Assembly: GCA_900318795.1 (NCBI GenBank)
Contig: ONLU01000014.1
Location: forward strand, 1 to 64,000
Reading direction: 5' to 3'
Source of the DNA: an uncultured Prevotellaceae bacterium
GTDB taxonomy: Bacteria > Bacteroidota > Bacteroidia > Bacteroidales > Bacteroidaceae
DNA: 64,000 nt
Shown: positions 43,580 to 52,895 of the stretch, piece after piece
Numbering within the stretch: the first letter of the stretch is position 1
Layout: each line of letters starts with the position of its first letter
Notes under the pieces: model-generated
Seen by the model: only the letters and a program-made list of their open reading frames with translations
The model's database searches: none
What the model was told of the DNA's origin: nothing
Position numbers and translations under genes: made by a program

Positions 43580-44518
43580 ATGAAACCCAATTTCAAGACC
43601 CCTTTGAGTGGCATCATTCCGCCATTGGTAACACCCTTAGTAGATAACGAGACGCTGGACGTGGAAAGTCTGGAGCGTCTGATAGAACACCTGATAGCAG
43701 GCGGCGTGCACGGTCTGTTTGTGCTGGGTACGACAGGCGAGGAACAGAGCCTCTCGTACGATGTGCGCAAGCAGATGATCAAGGAGTCGTGCCGCATCAA
43801 TCGCGGTCGTCTGCCCTTGCTGGCCTGCATTACGGATACATCGATAGTCGAGAGCATCAAGCTGGCCAAGGTGGCTGCTGACTGTGGTGCTGACGGTGTG
43901 GTGTCTGCTCCCCCATATTACTTTGCCACAGGTCAGCCTGAGCTGGCACAGTTCTATGAGGAGCTGGTGCCCCAGTTGCCCTTGCCTGTATTCCTATATA
44001 ACATGCCCAGCCATGTGAAGGTGAACTTTGCCCCCGACACGGTGAGGCGGCTGGCAGAGATGGAGCAGGTGGTGGGCTTCAAGGACTCCAGTGCCAATGC
44101 GGTGTATTTCCAGAGCGTAATGTATAAGGTGCAGCACCGCAAGGATTTTGCCATGCTCGTAGGCCCTGAAGAGATTACGGGCGAGTGTGTGCTGCTGGGT
44201 GGTCACGGAGGCATCAACGGCGGTGCCAATATGTTCCCCGAACTTTATGTAGGCATGTACCATGCAGCCAGGAACCGCGACATCGAGACGGTACTGAAGT
44301 TGCAACAGCTGATTATGCAGATTTCGACCTCTATCTATACCGTCGGCAAGCATGGTTCCAGCTATCTGAAGGGCTTGAAGTGTGCGCTCTCGTTGCTGGG
44401 CATCATCAACGACGACTTTGTAGCCTCTCCGTTCTATAAGTTCGAGGCGCCTGAGCGAGCCAAGATACAAGAGGCCCTCAACGCGCTGCCTATCAAAGAC
44501 GGTAAGCTATGCATCTGA
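43580..44518 (+). CDS. DapA/NanA-superfamily aldolase, second copy
   Basis: This 312-residue TIM-barrel class I aldolase has GTTGEEQS (50-57), Tyr140 in FLYNMPS and Schiff-base Lys168 in VGFKDSS. It follows GH78 after 29 bases, and its 3' end overlaps an SSS symporter gene by 10 bases, so transport and cleavage are tightly coupled. Inferred reaction: cleavage of a 3-deoxy-2-keto acid, released from pectin by the preceding enzymes, to pyruvate and an aldehyde. It is clearly different in sequence from the copy at 20-20.9 kb, so they may act on different acids, for example Kdo and Dha. This assignment is inference. Confidence 0.88.
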   Translation: MKPNFKTPLSGIIPPLVTPLVDNETLDVESLERLIEHLIAGGVHGLFVLGTTGEEQSLSYDVRKQMIKESCRINRGRLPLLACITDTSIVESIKLAKVAADCGADGVVSAPPYYFATGQPELAQFYEELVPQLPLPVFLYNMPSHVKVNFAPDTVRRLAEMEQVVGFKDSSANAVYFQSVMYKVQHRKDFAMLVGPEEITGECVLLGGHGGINGGANMFPELYVGMYHAARNRDIETVLKLQQLIMQISTSIYTVGKHGSSYLKGLKCALSLLGIINDDFVASPFYKFEAPERAKIQEALNALPIKDGKLCI

Positions 44519-46023
44519 TAGATTTCGTCATCTTCCTCGTCTTCACACTGGGTGTGGTGGTGTTTGGCTGCTCGTTCTTCAAGAAGGGCAGCAGTGCCGA
44601 CGAGTTCACCTCGGCAGGCCACTCTATTCCCGGCTGGGTGGTGGGCATGAGCATTTTTGCCACCTACGTGTCGAGCATCTCGTACATCGGCTATCCGGGC
44701 AAGGCCTTTGCTGCCGACTGGAATGCCTTTGTCTTTTCGCTCAGCATCCCCATAGCCAGCTATTTTGCTGCTAAGTATTTTGTGCCTTTTTACAGGCATT
44801 CTGGCTCCGTGTCGGCCTACACTTTCCTGGAAGAGAAGTTCGGCGCATGGGCGCGTCTCTATGCCTCTGCTTGTTATCTGCTGACACAGATTGCCCGCAT
44901 GGGCTCGATACTCTATCTATTGGCTGTGCCGATGTACATCCTGATGGGGTGGGACCTGCATACGGTCATCGTTCTGACCTCCATCGGCATCATCATCTAC
45001 TCGATGATGGGCGGTCTGAAGGCCGTCATCTGGGCAGACGCCATACAGGGTATTATTCTGATAGGAGGTGCCCTGCTGTGTCTGGGCATTCTGATGTTCT
45101 CAATGCCTGAAGGACCTATGCAGACCTTTGAGTTGGCTGCCAACTCGCCTATGGGCAACAAGTTCTCGCTGGGTGCCTTTACCGACGACTTGACCACCTC
45201 GACGTTCTGGGTGTGTCTGATTTATGGTGTCTTCATCAACCTGCAGAACTATGGTATCGACCAGAACTACGTGCAACGCTATCATGCAGCCAAGACAGAC
45301 AAGGATGCCAAGTTCTCGGCACTCTTCGGTGGTTATCTGTTCATTCCTGTTTCTGCCTTGTTCTTCCTCATAGGCTCTGCGCTGTACAGCTACTACGAGG
45401 CAGGTGTGGCTCCGTTGCCTGCCGACATTGCGGAGAAGCCCGACTATGTGTTCCCCTATTTTATCGTCAACGGGCTGCCCGTCGGCTTGCGAGGCCTGCT
45501 TATTGCCTCTATCTTTGCTGCCGGCATGAGCACCGTGTCGACATCTGTGACCTCGGCGGCTACCATCATCCTGACGGACTATGTGCGTCCGTTCTTCCTC
45601 AAAGCGCGTAGAGTGGCCGATCACCTGCGCCATCACGACCCTGCTGACCACCATCGTCATCAGAAATTGGAACTGGCCATTGTGCGCCTGTCGAGCTTTG
45701 GCGTGGGCATCCTGGGAGCCTTGGTTGCTATTGCCATGCTGTCGGTAGAGAGCATCATTGACGCCTGGTGGACGTTGTCGAGCATCTTCTCGGGCGGCAT
45801 GCTGGGATTGTTCCTTTTAGGCTGTATCCCTCAGAAAATCAGTCGCTTTGCAGCCTTCTTGGGGTGCGTCTGCGGCATTGTTGTCATCGGATGGATTTCG
45901 CTGGCAGAACTGTGGCATCTCCCAGGCATCCACCTGCATCCTTATCTGGCTATCGTCCTGGGCACCACCACGATATTCCTCGTGGGTTTCCTGCTGACGC
46001 TGCTTTTGAAAGGAAAGAAATAA
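44509..46023 (+). CDS. Sodium/solute symporter (SSS family), second copy
   Basis: This 504-residue inner-membrane transporter shows the SSS features ADEFTSAGHSIPGWVVGMSIFATYVSS, helix-1 DFVIFLVFTLGVVVFG and the sodium-site region LLIASIFAAGMSTVSTSVTSAATI. A hydrophilic His-rich loop (about 371-386, HLRHHDPADHHRHQ) stands out and could be a metal-sensitive or species-specific loop. The gene is translationally coupled to the DapA-like aldolase before it. It probably imports the acid that the aldolase cleaves. Confidence 0.92.
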   Translation: MHLIDFVIFLVFTLGVVVFGCSFFKKGSSADEFTSAGHSIPGWVVGMSIFATYVSSISYIGYPGKAFAADWNAFVFSLSIPIASYFAAKYFVPFYRHSGSVSAYTFLEEKFGAWARLYASACYLLTQIARMGSILYLLAVPMYILMGWDLHTVIVLTSIGIIIYSMMGGLKAVIWADAIQGIILIGGALLCLGILMFSMPEGPMQTFELAANSPMGNKFSLGAFTDDLTTSTFWVCLIYGVFINLQNYGIDQNYVQRYHAAKTDKDAKFSALFGGYLFIPVSALFFLIGSALYSYYEAGVAPLPADIAEKPDYVFPYFIVNGLPVGLRGLLIASIFAAGMSTVSTSVTSAATIILTDYVRPFFLKARRVADHLRHHDPADHHRHQKLELAIVRLSSFGVGILGALVAIAMLSVESIIDAWWTLSSIFSGGMLGLFLLGCIPQKISRFAAFLGCVCGIVVIGWISLAELWHLPGIHLHPYLAIVLGTTTIFLVGFLLTLLLKGKK

Positions 46024-46053
46024 GAAATTAGAAACGCATTAACATTATCGACT

Positions 46054-47874
46054 GTGAAACAATACAAAACACTTTGGCTCCTGCTGGCCATGATAATCGT
46101 GGGGGGCTTTATACTGACCTCGTGCGTAGACAGCCAAGACAGCCCCAGTAGTGGCGGTGGTAGCGACAAGGACAAGAAGTATGTGGAACGCTTGTTCCCC
46201 GTTGTCAACACCGAAAACGTTCCATTAGGCACGGTACTGTTGCGTTTCTACGATGACATGCCCAATGTGGCTTATATCAGCGTCAGCCATTTCCAGGAGA
46301 TGATTTATCCCGGCACCACGATTCAGGTGACGAACCTTGGCGACGGCAAGTATATTTTGACCAATCCGTTCGGCACGGCTAAGGTAGACACCGAGAAAGA
46401 CATCTTCACGAGCAACGACTACGTGGCGTTTACCAACCTGATGGGAATGGTACAGCCGGGATTGCCTAACATCGAATACGATGCACTGCCCATCATCAAA
46501 TGGAAGTCGGTGGACATTTCACCCAAGCAGGTTGATGTGACGCTGGATTACGGAGCATTCGACATTGACATCAGAGAGGACGGCCAAAACGTCTATTTCC
46601 CCTTCACAACCATTGCCAATCTCTACACAGACATCTTTAATCACATGGCTGCCTTCAACGGACTGACGGTAATGACAAGTCCTAATGGTTTCTACTCACT
46701 GTTAGACGGATTCCCGACATTCTACACCACACCCCTATACAAAGATACGCGCGCAGCCGACATAGCCAACTACAACTACAAGAACCTGTGTTTCACGCTC
46801 ACTAATTTCTTTGGCTATCCAGGTCGTACACTATTAGAGAAGGATATGAAGGAGAAGGGCTTGGATCAGGCTTTGCAGGACTACGGAAAGGCTGGTCAAA
46901 TGACACGCGATCTGTTGCTGTCCACAAACATGTACGACTTCTTCTCAGGAACTGCCACACTAAACTGTCTGCTCAGCGACGGCGGACATACCAACATCGA
47001 CCTGACAGGAATCAACAAGATAGACAAGAACTCCTCCTTCACAACCAAACTGACCCCCATCCGTAGTGAAAAACTGGAAGAGTTTGAGAGCTACTGTCCG
47101 GAATATGTGGCGATAAAAAACTCAAGTGCCGAAAAAAAATTGTTGAAAATGGAACTGGACGAACAACGTAAAACCAAAATAGGCGAAGGTGTGAAATACA
47201 CCAAAGTGGGCAATACAGCCTATTGCTTCTTCGACGAGTTCATATGCGACGATTCCGGATGGCACTTATACTACAAGGGCGAAGGTCCCAAACCAACCAT
47301 CGAAGACTATCCTAACGACTGGCTGATCATTCTCATCGATGCACTCGAGAAAGCACAGAAAGACCCTGAGGTCAAAAACTTCATCCTCGACATATCAACC
47401 AACAATGGAGGTTCGTCGGACATCGTGCTTTTCGTCACCTCGATGTTCGCCAACAAATCCGACATGTACTCCGAAAACACGCTGACAGGACAGAAGACAA
47501 AGTCCACGTTTGAAGTAGACCGCAACCTGGACGGCAAGTTCGACGAGAAAGACAAGGACTTTGAACTGGACTTGAACATCGGTGTGCTCATCAGTCCGGC
47601 CAGCTTCTCATGTGGCAACATGCTGCCAGCACTCCTAAAAGACTACGGCATCTGCCTGCTCGGCATGAAGTCTGGAGGCGGCTCCTGCGCCGTTCTCTAT
47701 GGCCCCTGTGCCGATGGTTTAGGCTATCATTACTCCTCTCACCGCAGTCGCCTCAACAATGTGAAAGGTGAGAACATCGACAAAGGCATCGAACCCGACT
47801 ACCAGTTGGAAATCGAAGACTACTTCGACATTCCCAAAGTGGGCAAGCTGATAGAGCAATTCTACGCGAAATAA
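46054..47874 (+). CDS. S41-family peptidase lipoprotein
   Basis: This 606-residue exported lipoprotein starts at GTG (MKQYKT) with lipobox LTSC. The C-terminal half (about 380-606) has the S41/C-terminal-processing peptidase fold: LDISTNNGGSS and ISPASFSCGNMLPAL, where the nucleophile is probably Ser near 517. GMKSGGG follows. The N-terminal half is not recognised and may be a substrate-recruiting domain specific to Bacteroidetes. It lies 30 bases behind the SSS gene on the same strand but its role is probably unrelated. Confidence 0.82.
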   Translation: MKQYKTLWLLLAMIIVGGFILTSCVDSQDSPSSGGGSDKDKKYVERLFPVVNTENVPLGTVLLRFYDDMPNVAYISVSHFQEMIYPGTTIQVTNLGDGKYILTNPFGTAKVDTEKDIFTSNDYVAFTNLMGMVQPGLPNIEYDALPIIKWKSVDISPKQVDVTLDYGAFDIDIREDGQNVYFPFTTIANLYTDIFNHMAAFNGLTVMTSPNGFYSLLDGFPTFYTTPLYKDTRAADIANYNYKNLCFTLTNFFGYPGRTLLEKDMKEKGLDQALQDYGKAGQMTRDLLLSTNMYDFFSGTATLNCLLSDGGHTNIDLTGINKIDKNSSFTTKLTPIRSEKLEEFESYCPEYVAIKNSSAEKKLLKMELDEQRKTKIGEGVKYTKVGNTAYCFFDEFICDDSGWHLYYKGEGPKPTIEDYPNDWLIILIDALEKAQKDPEVKNFILDISTNNGGSSDIVLFVTSMFANKSDMYSENTLTGQKTKSTFEVDRNLDGKFDEKDKDFELDLNIGVLISPASFSCGNMLPALLKDYGICLLGMKSGGGSCAVLYGPCADGLGYHYSSHRSRLNNVKGENIDKGIEPDYQLEIEDYFDIPKVGKLIEQFYAK

Positions 47875-47915
47875 GCACTATTTCAAATACATGATGTGTT
47901 GACTTTCACTTTTCA

Positions 47916-48074
47916 TCACCTACTAACCCAGACCTTGTGGGAACCGGCACCTTTCGTCTTGATGCCTGAATGGGGATCGAGGACGAGCTTGGCGAGTTCC
48001 CTCGAGGGTGTGCTATAGCTGAGGCCTTTAAGGTTGGCGTATTCCTGTATATTGCACGTCCTGCAACTTACATT
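47916..48074 (-). pseudogene. Remnant of a winged-helix (Fic C-terminus-like) gene
   Basis: This 52-codon minus-strand frame has no start codon and is bounded upstream by a stop. It reads CNIQEYANLKGLSYSTPSRE, then LAKLVLDPHSGIKTKGAGSH and KVWVSR. The pattern (helix-turn-helix, DP-x-SGI, G-x-GSHKVWV) is like the C-terminal winged helix that ends Fic-family and related proteins. It sits alone in an otherwise empty gap and is probably what remains of a deleted gene. The family match is from memory and weak. Confidence 0.45.
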
Positions 48075-48208
48075 TTATGACCAGCAACCAAACTTTTCTG
48101 TAAAGATACGGAAAAGTTGTGAAAGGCACGGTTTTTATGCCATTATTTCACCGGAAAAGTTAAATTAAAACAATTGCCGATAAATTTGGAAGTATCAGAA
48201 ATAATGTG

Positions 48209-48216
48209 TAACTTTG
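48209..48216 (+). promoter_or_regulatory. Bacteroidetes -7 element for the PCMD gene
   Basis: TAACTTTG is an exact consensus match. A Met codon three bases later would lie before the expected transcription start, so the next Met, which begins the signal peptide, is the real start. Confidence 0.6.
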
Positions 48217-48261
48217 CGCATGAAAAAACTGAGAGTGAACTTAACTGGAACGAAGAAGGCT

Positions 48262-49428
48262 ATGAAGAAAATCGTGATTGCCATCGCATTGTGCGTACTG
48301 TGTCTGGCTTCATGCATCAAGGACGAGGCGAAGAACAAGGAGTGTGACATTGAAAGTGCCTGGATAGAGGGCGAGGAGTATGAGCAATACTTCTATCAGA
48401 AGACGGATATGTACAAGGATGTCAGCTCTACAGAAACGAACATTGTCTTCTATGTGCGCTCGCTTATCTCCATGAGTACGGCTATCCCCTTGGACTTCAA
48501 AATCACCAGCGGTGCCACGGTCTATCCTGCCAGCGGTTCGCTCCAGGACTTTACGAAAGGCCCTGTCACCTATACCGTCACGTCGGAGGACGGGCAATGG
48601 AAGCGCACGTACAATGTGACATTCTCGGAAGTACCGTTGCCTGTTTTAAAGCTCGGTTTCGAGCATGTAGAGACCGTTCAGGAGAAGACGATGTTGGGCG
48701 GTGTCAATGAGATGCACATCTTCTATGAGCAGCCAGCGGACAATGAGCCAGACTACTGCTGGGCCACAAGCAACTCCGGTTCAGCACTCACTATGGCCGA
48801 TTCAAAGCCAGAGGACTTTCCCGTCTATTCCACGCCAGAGGGCAAGGTGGGACGGGGCGTTTGTCTGAATACCCAGTCGGCAGGTCTCATGGGAGAATTT
48901 ATGAAGAAGCCCATCGCTGCAGGTAGTATGTTCTTGGGAAAATTTGTAATCGACTATGTCTTGTCAGACGCCCTGAAAGCCACCCAGTTTGGCGTGCCTG
49001 TCAGCAAGGAGCCTGTGCGCATCACCGGCTGGTACAAGTATAAGCCTGGTGAGAAGTTCACCGACAAGGACATGAAAGAATATCCCGACCGTAAGGACGA
49101 GGCCAGTATCTACGCCGTGTTCTATCGCAACACGGACGACACGGGAGCAAGCTACATCCTTGACGGCCATGCTGTGGAAGACCTCGACAAGTTGCTGGAC
49201 AACCCGCAGGTGTACAAAGTGGCACGTGTGGCTTCGCTGCCTGCCACCGACACATGGACGCAATGGGAGATGTTCTTCGAAGGCAGTGATGCCCCTGACG
49301 AGTTTGTCGAGAACCAGGGGTGCAACCTGGCGCTGGTGTTCTCGTCGAGCAAATACGGCGCTCAGTTCGAGGGGGCTATCGGCAGTACGCTCTATATAGA
49401 CGAGGTGGAAGTATCGTATGAAGAATAA
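48262..49428 (+). CDS. PCMD-domain lipoprotein, probable carbohydrate-binding
   Basis: This 388-residue protein has a lipoprotein signal MKKIVIAIALCVLCLASC. An Ig-like domain (about 65-140, PLDFKITSGATVYPASGS, VTSEDGQWKRTYNVTF) is followed by a jelly-roll PCMD (putative carbohydrate metabolism) domain (about 150-388: FEHVETVQEKTMLGG, ITGWYKYKPGEKF, STLYIDEVEVSYEE). PCMD proteins are surface or periplasmic binding proteins common in Bacteroidetes and usually of unknown ligand. An outer-membrane barrel gene follows after 16 bases, so the two may form one complex. Confidence 0.82.
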   Translation: MKKIVIAIALCVLCLASCIKDEAKNKECDIESAWIEGEEYEQYFYQKTDMYKDVSSTETNIVFYVRSLISMSTAIPLDFKITSGATVYPASGSLQDFTKGPVTYTVTSEDGQWKRTYNVTFSEVPLPVLKLGFEHVETVQEKTMLGGVNEMHIFYEQPADNEPDYCWATSNSGSALTMADSKPEDFPVYSTPEGKVGRGVCLNTQSAGLMGEFMKKPIAAGSMFLGKFVIDYVLSDALKATQFGVPVSKEPVRITGWYKYKPGEKFTDKDMKEYPDRKDEASIYAVFYRNTDDTGASYILDGHAVEDLDKLLDNPQVYKVARVASLPATDTWTQWEMFFEGSDAPDEFVENQGCNLALVFSSSKYGAQFEGAIGSTLYIDEVEVSYEE

Positions 49429-49444
49429 TCAGGGAGGAAAGTAT

Positions 49445-50203
49445 ATGAAAAAGAGTACAACATACATGTTATTATTGGCAGCATTGTTGTTCATGACTTG
49501 TCCGGCACAGGCTGTCACACTGGACAGCCTGGAACTAAAAGCCCGCGTAGGATACAACATCGGTGGTTCGACGCCCGTCCCCTTGCCTGAGACCATCCGC
49601 AGCATCGACAGCTACAGTCTGACACCCTCGTTCATGGTGGGATTCGACGCCATGTTGCCACTGGCAAAACAGTGGGGACTTATGACCGGACTGCGCCTTG
49701 AGAACAAAGGCATGAAGATAACAGCCGCCACCAAGGCTTACTACATGGAAGTGGTGAAGGGCGACCAGCAGATGGCAGGCCTCTTCACAGGACAGGTCGA
49801 GCAGAAGGTCAAGCAATGGATGCTGACCATCCCTCTGCAGGCTACGCTGAAACTGGGTAGCAAGGTCATACTGAAGGGCGGTCCCTACGTATCGTTCCTC
49901 CTGAAAAAGGAGTTCAGCGGCATTGCCTCTGACGGCTACTTGAGAAAGGACGGACCCACGGGAGCCAAGATTCTGATGGGTGACAAGGAAGGCGAATGGG
50001 CTACCTATGAATTCAACGACGATATGCGCAGCGTGCAGTTTGGCATCGGCATTGGTGCCGACTGGCAAGTGCACCGGCATATTGGTTTGTCTGCCGACCT
50101 GAACTGGGGACTGACGGGCATTTTCCCTGGCGACTTCAAGACCGTAGAGCAAACCCTCTACCCCATCTATGGCACCATCGGAGTATTCTATAAATTGAAG
50201 TAG
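49445..50203 (+). CDS. Outer-membrane beta-barrel protein (PorT-like)
   Basis: This 252-residue protein starts MKKSTTYMLLLAALLFMTCPAQA (signal peptide). Amphipathic strands (ELKARVGYNIGGSTPVPLPE, MTGLRLENKGMKITA, LTIPLQATLKLGSKVILKGG) follow, ending with IYGTIGVFYKLK. The start was taken where the signal peptide begins; a longer frame overlaps the previous gene. It is the partner of the PCMD lipoprotein immediately upstream. Function unknown. Confidence 0.82.
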   Translation: MKKSTTYMLLLAALLFMTCPAQAVTLDSLELKARVGYNIGGSTPVPLPETIRSIDSYSLTPSFMVGFDAMLPLAKQWGLMTGLRLENKGMKITAATKAYYMEVVKGDQQMAGLFTGQVEQKVKQWMLTIPLQATLKLGSKVILKGGPYVSFLLKKEFSGIASDGYLRKDGPTGAKILMGDKEGEWATYEFNDDMRSVQFGIGIGADWQVHRHIGLSADLNWGLTGIFPGDFKTVEQTLYPIYGTIGVFYKLK

Positions 50204-50328
50204 GGCACTACTCCTCATAAATGTGCGTCATCCGTCGCTGCCTCCATCAGGAAACGACTGATGACAACAAATGTGCTTGTACGTCTTTTAAAATGGTAGA
50301 AATCTAACTAATAAAACATACTGAGACA

Positions 50329-52152
50329 ATGAAGACAAACTATCCGAAGATTGGTATCCGCCCGACCATTGATGGTCGTCAAGGTGGTATCCGCGAGGGT
50401 CTTGAAGAGAAGACCATGAATCTGGCCAAGGCCGTTAAGAACCTGATAGAGATCAATCTGCGCAACGGCGACGGAAGTCCCGTAGAGTGTGTCATCTCTA
50501 ACACTACCATCGGGCGTGTGGGTGAGAGTGCTGCCTGTGCCGAACAGTTCGAGCGCGAGGGAGTGGGCTCTACCATTACCGTTACCAGCTGCTGGTGCTA
50601 CGGCTCGGAGACGATGGACATGAACCCCTACTACCCGAAGGCTGTCTGGGGCTTCAATGGTACGGAGCGCCCGGGTGCCGTCTATCTGGCAGCCGTACTG
50701 GCTGCTCATGCCCAGAAGGGACTGCCAGCCTATGGCATCTATGGTCACGACGTCCAGGACCTGAACGACAACACCATCCCTGAGGATGTAGCCGAGAAGA
50801 TACTGCGCTTCGCCCGTGCAGCCCAGGCGGTGGCTACCATGCGCGGCAAGTCATACCTCTCGCTGGGTAACACCTGTATGGGTATTGCCGGCTCTATCGT
50901 CGATGCCGACTTCCTGCAGCAATATCTGGGCATGCGCACGGAGTATGTGTCGCTGGTGGAGATTCTGCGTCGCGTCGACTTCGGCATCTACGACAAGGAG
51001 GAGTTCGCCAAGGCTATGCAGTGGGTCGAGAAATACTGCAAGCCTCAGGAAGGTCACGACTACAACGAGGACCGTCCGCTGTTCCCCGGCGTGCCCATGA
51101 CCACATTCAACGGCAAGGGCAAAGGCAAGAACCGCCAGGAGAAAGACGAGGACTGGGAGTTCACCGTCAAGACGATGATGATTATCCGCGACCTGATGCA
51201 GGGCAGCGACAAACTGCTGGAGATGGGTTACAAGGAGGAGGCCATCGGACACAACGCCATTGCTGCTGGTGTGCAGGGTCAGCGTCAGTGGACGGACTAC
51301 AAGCCTAACTTCGACTTCCCGGAGTCCATGATGTGTACATCGTTCGACTGGAACGGTCCGCGCGAGGCTTATACGCTGGCTACAGAGAACGACTCGCTGA
51401 ACGGACTTTCAATGCTCTTCGGACATCTGCTGACCAACAAGGGCGTCATGTTCAGTGATATCCGCACCTACTGGAGTCCTGAGGCTGTAGAGCGCGTCAC
51501 TGGCTGGAAGCCCGAGGGCGGTGCTGCCAACGGCTTCATCCATCTCATCAACAGTGGTGCCACCACACTGGATGCTACTGGTGCTGAAAGCGACAAGGAC
51601 GGCAATCCCGTCATGAAGCCCCACTGGGAACTGACTCAGCAGGACATCGAGGCCTGTCTGAAAGCTACCAGTTGGATGCCTGCCGATCGCGACTACTTCC
51701 GCGGCGGTGGCTACAGCTCGCACTTCCTTACTCGTGGCGGTATGCCGATGACCATGCTGCGCCTGAATATGGTGGCTGGACTGGGCCCCGTGCTGCAACT
51801 GGCCGAGGGATGGACGGTAGAGCTGCCTCAGCAGGTCAACGACACACTGGACAAACGTACAGACCCCACATGGCCTACCACCTGGTTCGTACCCCGTCTG
51901 GACGAGACGAAGGATGCCTTCAAGGATGTCTATTCCGTCATGAACAACTGGGGTGCCAACCACGGAGCCATCTGCTACGGACATGTAGGTGCCGACCTCA
52001 TTACGCTGTGCGCCATGCTGCGCATCCCCGTATGCATGCACAACATCCAGGATAAAGATATTTTCCGTCCTTCGTGTTGGAATGCGTTCGGTATGGACAA
52101 GGAAGGTGCCGACTATCGTGCCTGCCAGAACTTCGGCCCCTTATACAAATAA
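50329..52152 (+). CDS. fucI: L-fucose isomerase
   Basis: FucI converts L-fucose to L-fuculose (and D-arabinose to D-ribulose) using Mn2+. The 607-residue protein has full family length and motifs: [60 protein letters not shown], and [13 protein letters not shown]. With FucP in the window it supports growth on fucose from pectin or host glycans. The catalytic Glu and Asp lie in the expected central region. The upstream region shares a short motif with that of the aldolase operon. Confidence 0.96.
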   Translation: MKTNYPKIGIRPTIDGRQGGIREGLEEKTMNLAKAVKNLIEINLRNGDGSPVECVISNTTIGRVGESAACAEQFEREGVGSTITVTSCWCYGSETMDMNPYYPKAVWGFNGTERPGAVYLAAVLAAHAQKGLPAYGIYGHDVQDLNDNTIPEDVAEKILRFARAAQAVATMRGKSYLSLGNTCMGIAGSIVDADFLQQYLGMRTEYVSLVEILRRVDFGIYDKEEFAKAMQWVEKYCKPQEGHDYNEDRPLFPGVPMTTFNGKGKGKNRQEKDEDWEFTVKTMMIIRDLMQGSDKLLEMGYKEEAIGHNAIAAGVQGQRQWTDYKPNFDFPESMMCTSFDWNGPREAYTLATENDSLNGLSMLFGHLLTNKGVMFSDIRTYWSPEAVERVTGWKPEGGAANGFIHLINSGATTLDATGAESDKDGNPVMKPHWELTQQDIEACLKATSWMPADRDYFRGGGYSSHFLTRGGMPMTMLRLNMVAGLGPVLQLAEGWTVELPQQVNDTLDKRTDPTWPTTWFVPRLDETKDAFKDVYSVMNNWGANHGAICYGHVGADLITLCAMLRIPVCMHNIQDKDIFRPSCWNAFGMDKEGADYRACQNFGPLYK

Positions 52153-52210
52153 GGTAATAGCCCGTTAGGACATCATATCGAAATTTCGAAAAAAGGAAAA
52201 GAAACAAAGA

Positions 52211-52594
52211 ATGAAGAAAACTTTATTATCCGTCCTGCTGGCAGTGGCTTTTGTCACTGCCAGCGCTCAGGACGTCATGCGCAAGGAAAAGGACGGCACC
52301 TACATCGTCAACACCACCACGCTCGCTCAGGACGTGGAGGGATATAACGGCCCGACACCTGTCGAGGTGTATATCAAGAAGAACAAGATTGTCAAGGTCG
52401 TTCCCCTGAAGAGCCAGGAGGGCCCCAAGTATGTGGCGAAGGTGAAGAAGGACATGCTGCCCAAGTACGAGCAGATGAATGTCAAGAAGGGCACGGTTCA
52501 GGACGTTGATGCCGTCACGGGTGCCACGTTTACGTCGCAGGCCGTCCAGGAGAATATCCGTCGCGCTGTCGATTACTACAAAAAGCACAAATAA
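52211..52594 (+). CDS. Secreted FMN-binding domain protein
   Basis: This 127-residue protein has the signal peptide MKKTLLSVLLAVAFVTASAQ and an FMN-binding domain (about 40-120). The flavinylation motif DAVTGATFTSQAV carries the Thr (about 106) that ApbE-type enzymes attach FMN to in extracytoplasmic proteins. It could act as a small electron carrier in the periplasm or on the surface. No ApbE gene or redox partner is in the window. It follows fucI after 58 bases and is closed by a strong terminator. Confidence 0.88.
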   Translation: MKKTLLSVLLAVAFVTASAQDVMRKEKDGTYIVNTTTLAQDVEGYNGPTPVEVYIKKNKIVKVVPLKSQEGPKYVAKVKKDMLPKYEQMNVKKGTVQDVDAVTGATFTSQAVQENIRRAVDYYKKHK

Positions 52595-52693
52595 TCCGAG
52601 TAGGCTTTGGCAGGTGTCAACCTCGTTGATGGTGTTGAGTACTTTGTTGCACCAACATTATAGTGAACATCGAGATGAAAGTAATAAGTGTGA

Positions 52694-52723
52694 TGTGCTC
52701 CCACTCGGGGCACATTTTTTTTT
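52694..52723 (+). terminator. Intrinsic terminator after the FMN-binding gene
   Basis: TGTGCTCC pairs with GGGGCACA (one U-G pair) around the loop CACTC, followed by nine T. The position fits the end of the fucI/FMN-binding transcript. Confidence 0.85.
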
Positions 52724-52827
52724 GTGTTTTTTGCTGAAAATGCCCGAAAGGTTGACATAAATTAAGAATGTGTGCGTGCACACAACTTTTTTTCAAAGAA
52801 AAATTTGTTTTATATTTAAAAAGTTCT

Positions 52828-52835
52828 TATCTTTG
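52828..52835 (+). promoter_or_regulatory. Canonical Bacteroidetes promoter for the barrel gene
   Basis: The -7 box TATCTTTG is preceded by a TTTG -33 box at 52804-52807, with the typical 20-base spacing. It is the best promoter match in the window. Confidence 0.75.
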
Positions 52836-52895
52836 CAGCGTGAATTGTAAAACGGGGTGGAAACACCTTATTAAATTATTAAAGAAAAAACGATT

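Larger units (their letters stand above)
52595..52895. other. Intergenic region between FMN-binding and barrel genes
   Basis: This 301-bp gap holds the terminator of the FMN-binding gene and, after it, the canonical promoter of the barrel gene, followed by a leader of about 54 bases. I see no further gene. Confidence 0.6.
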
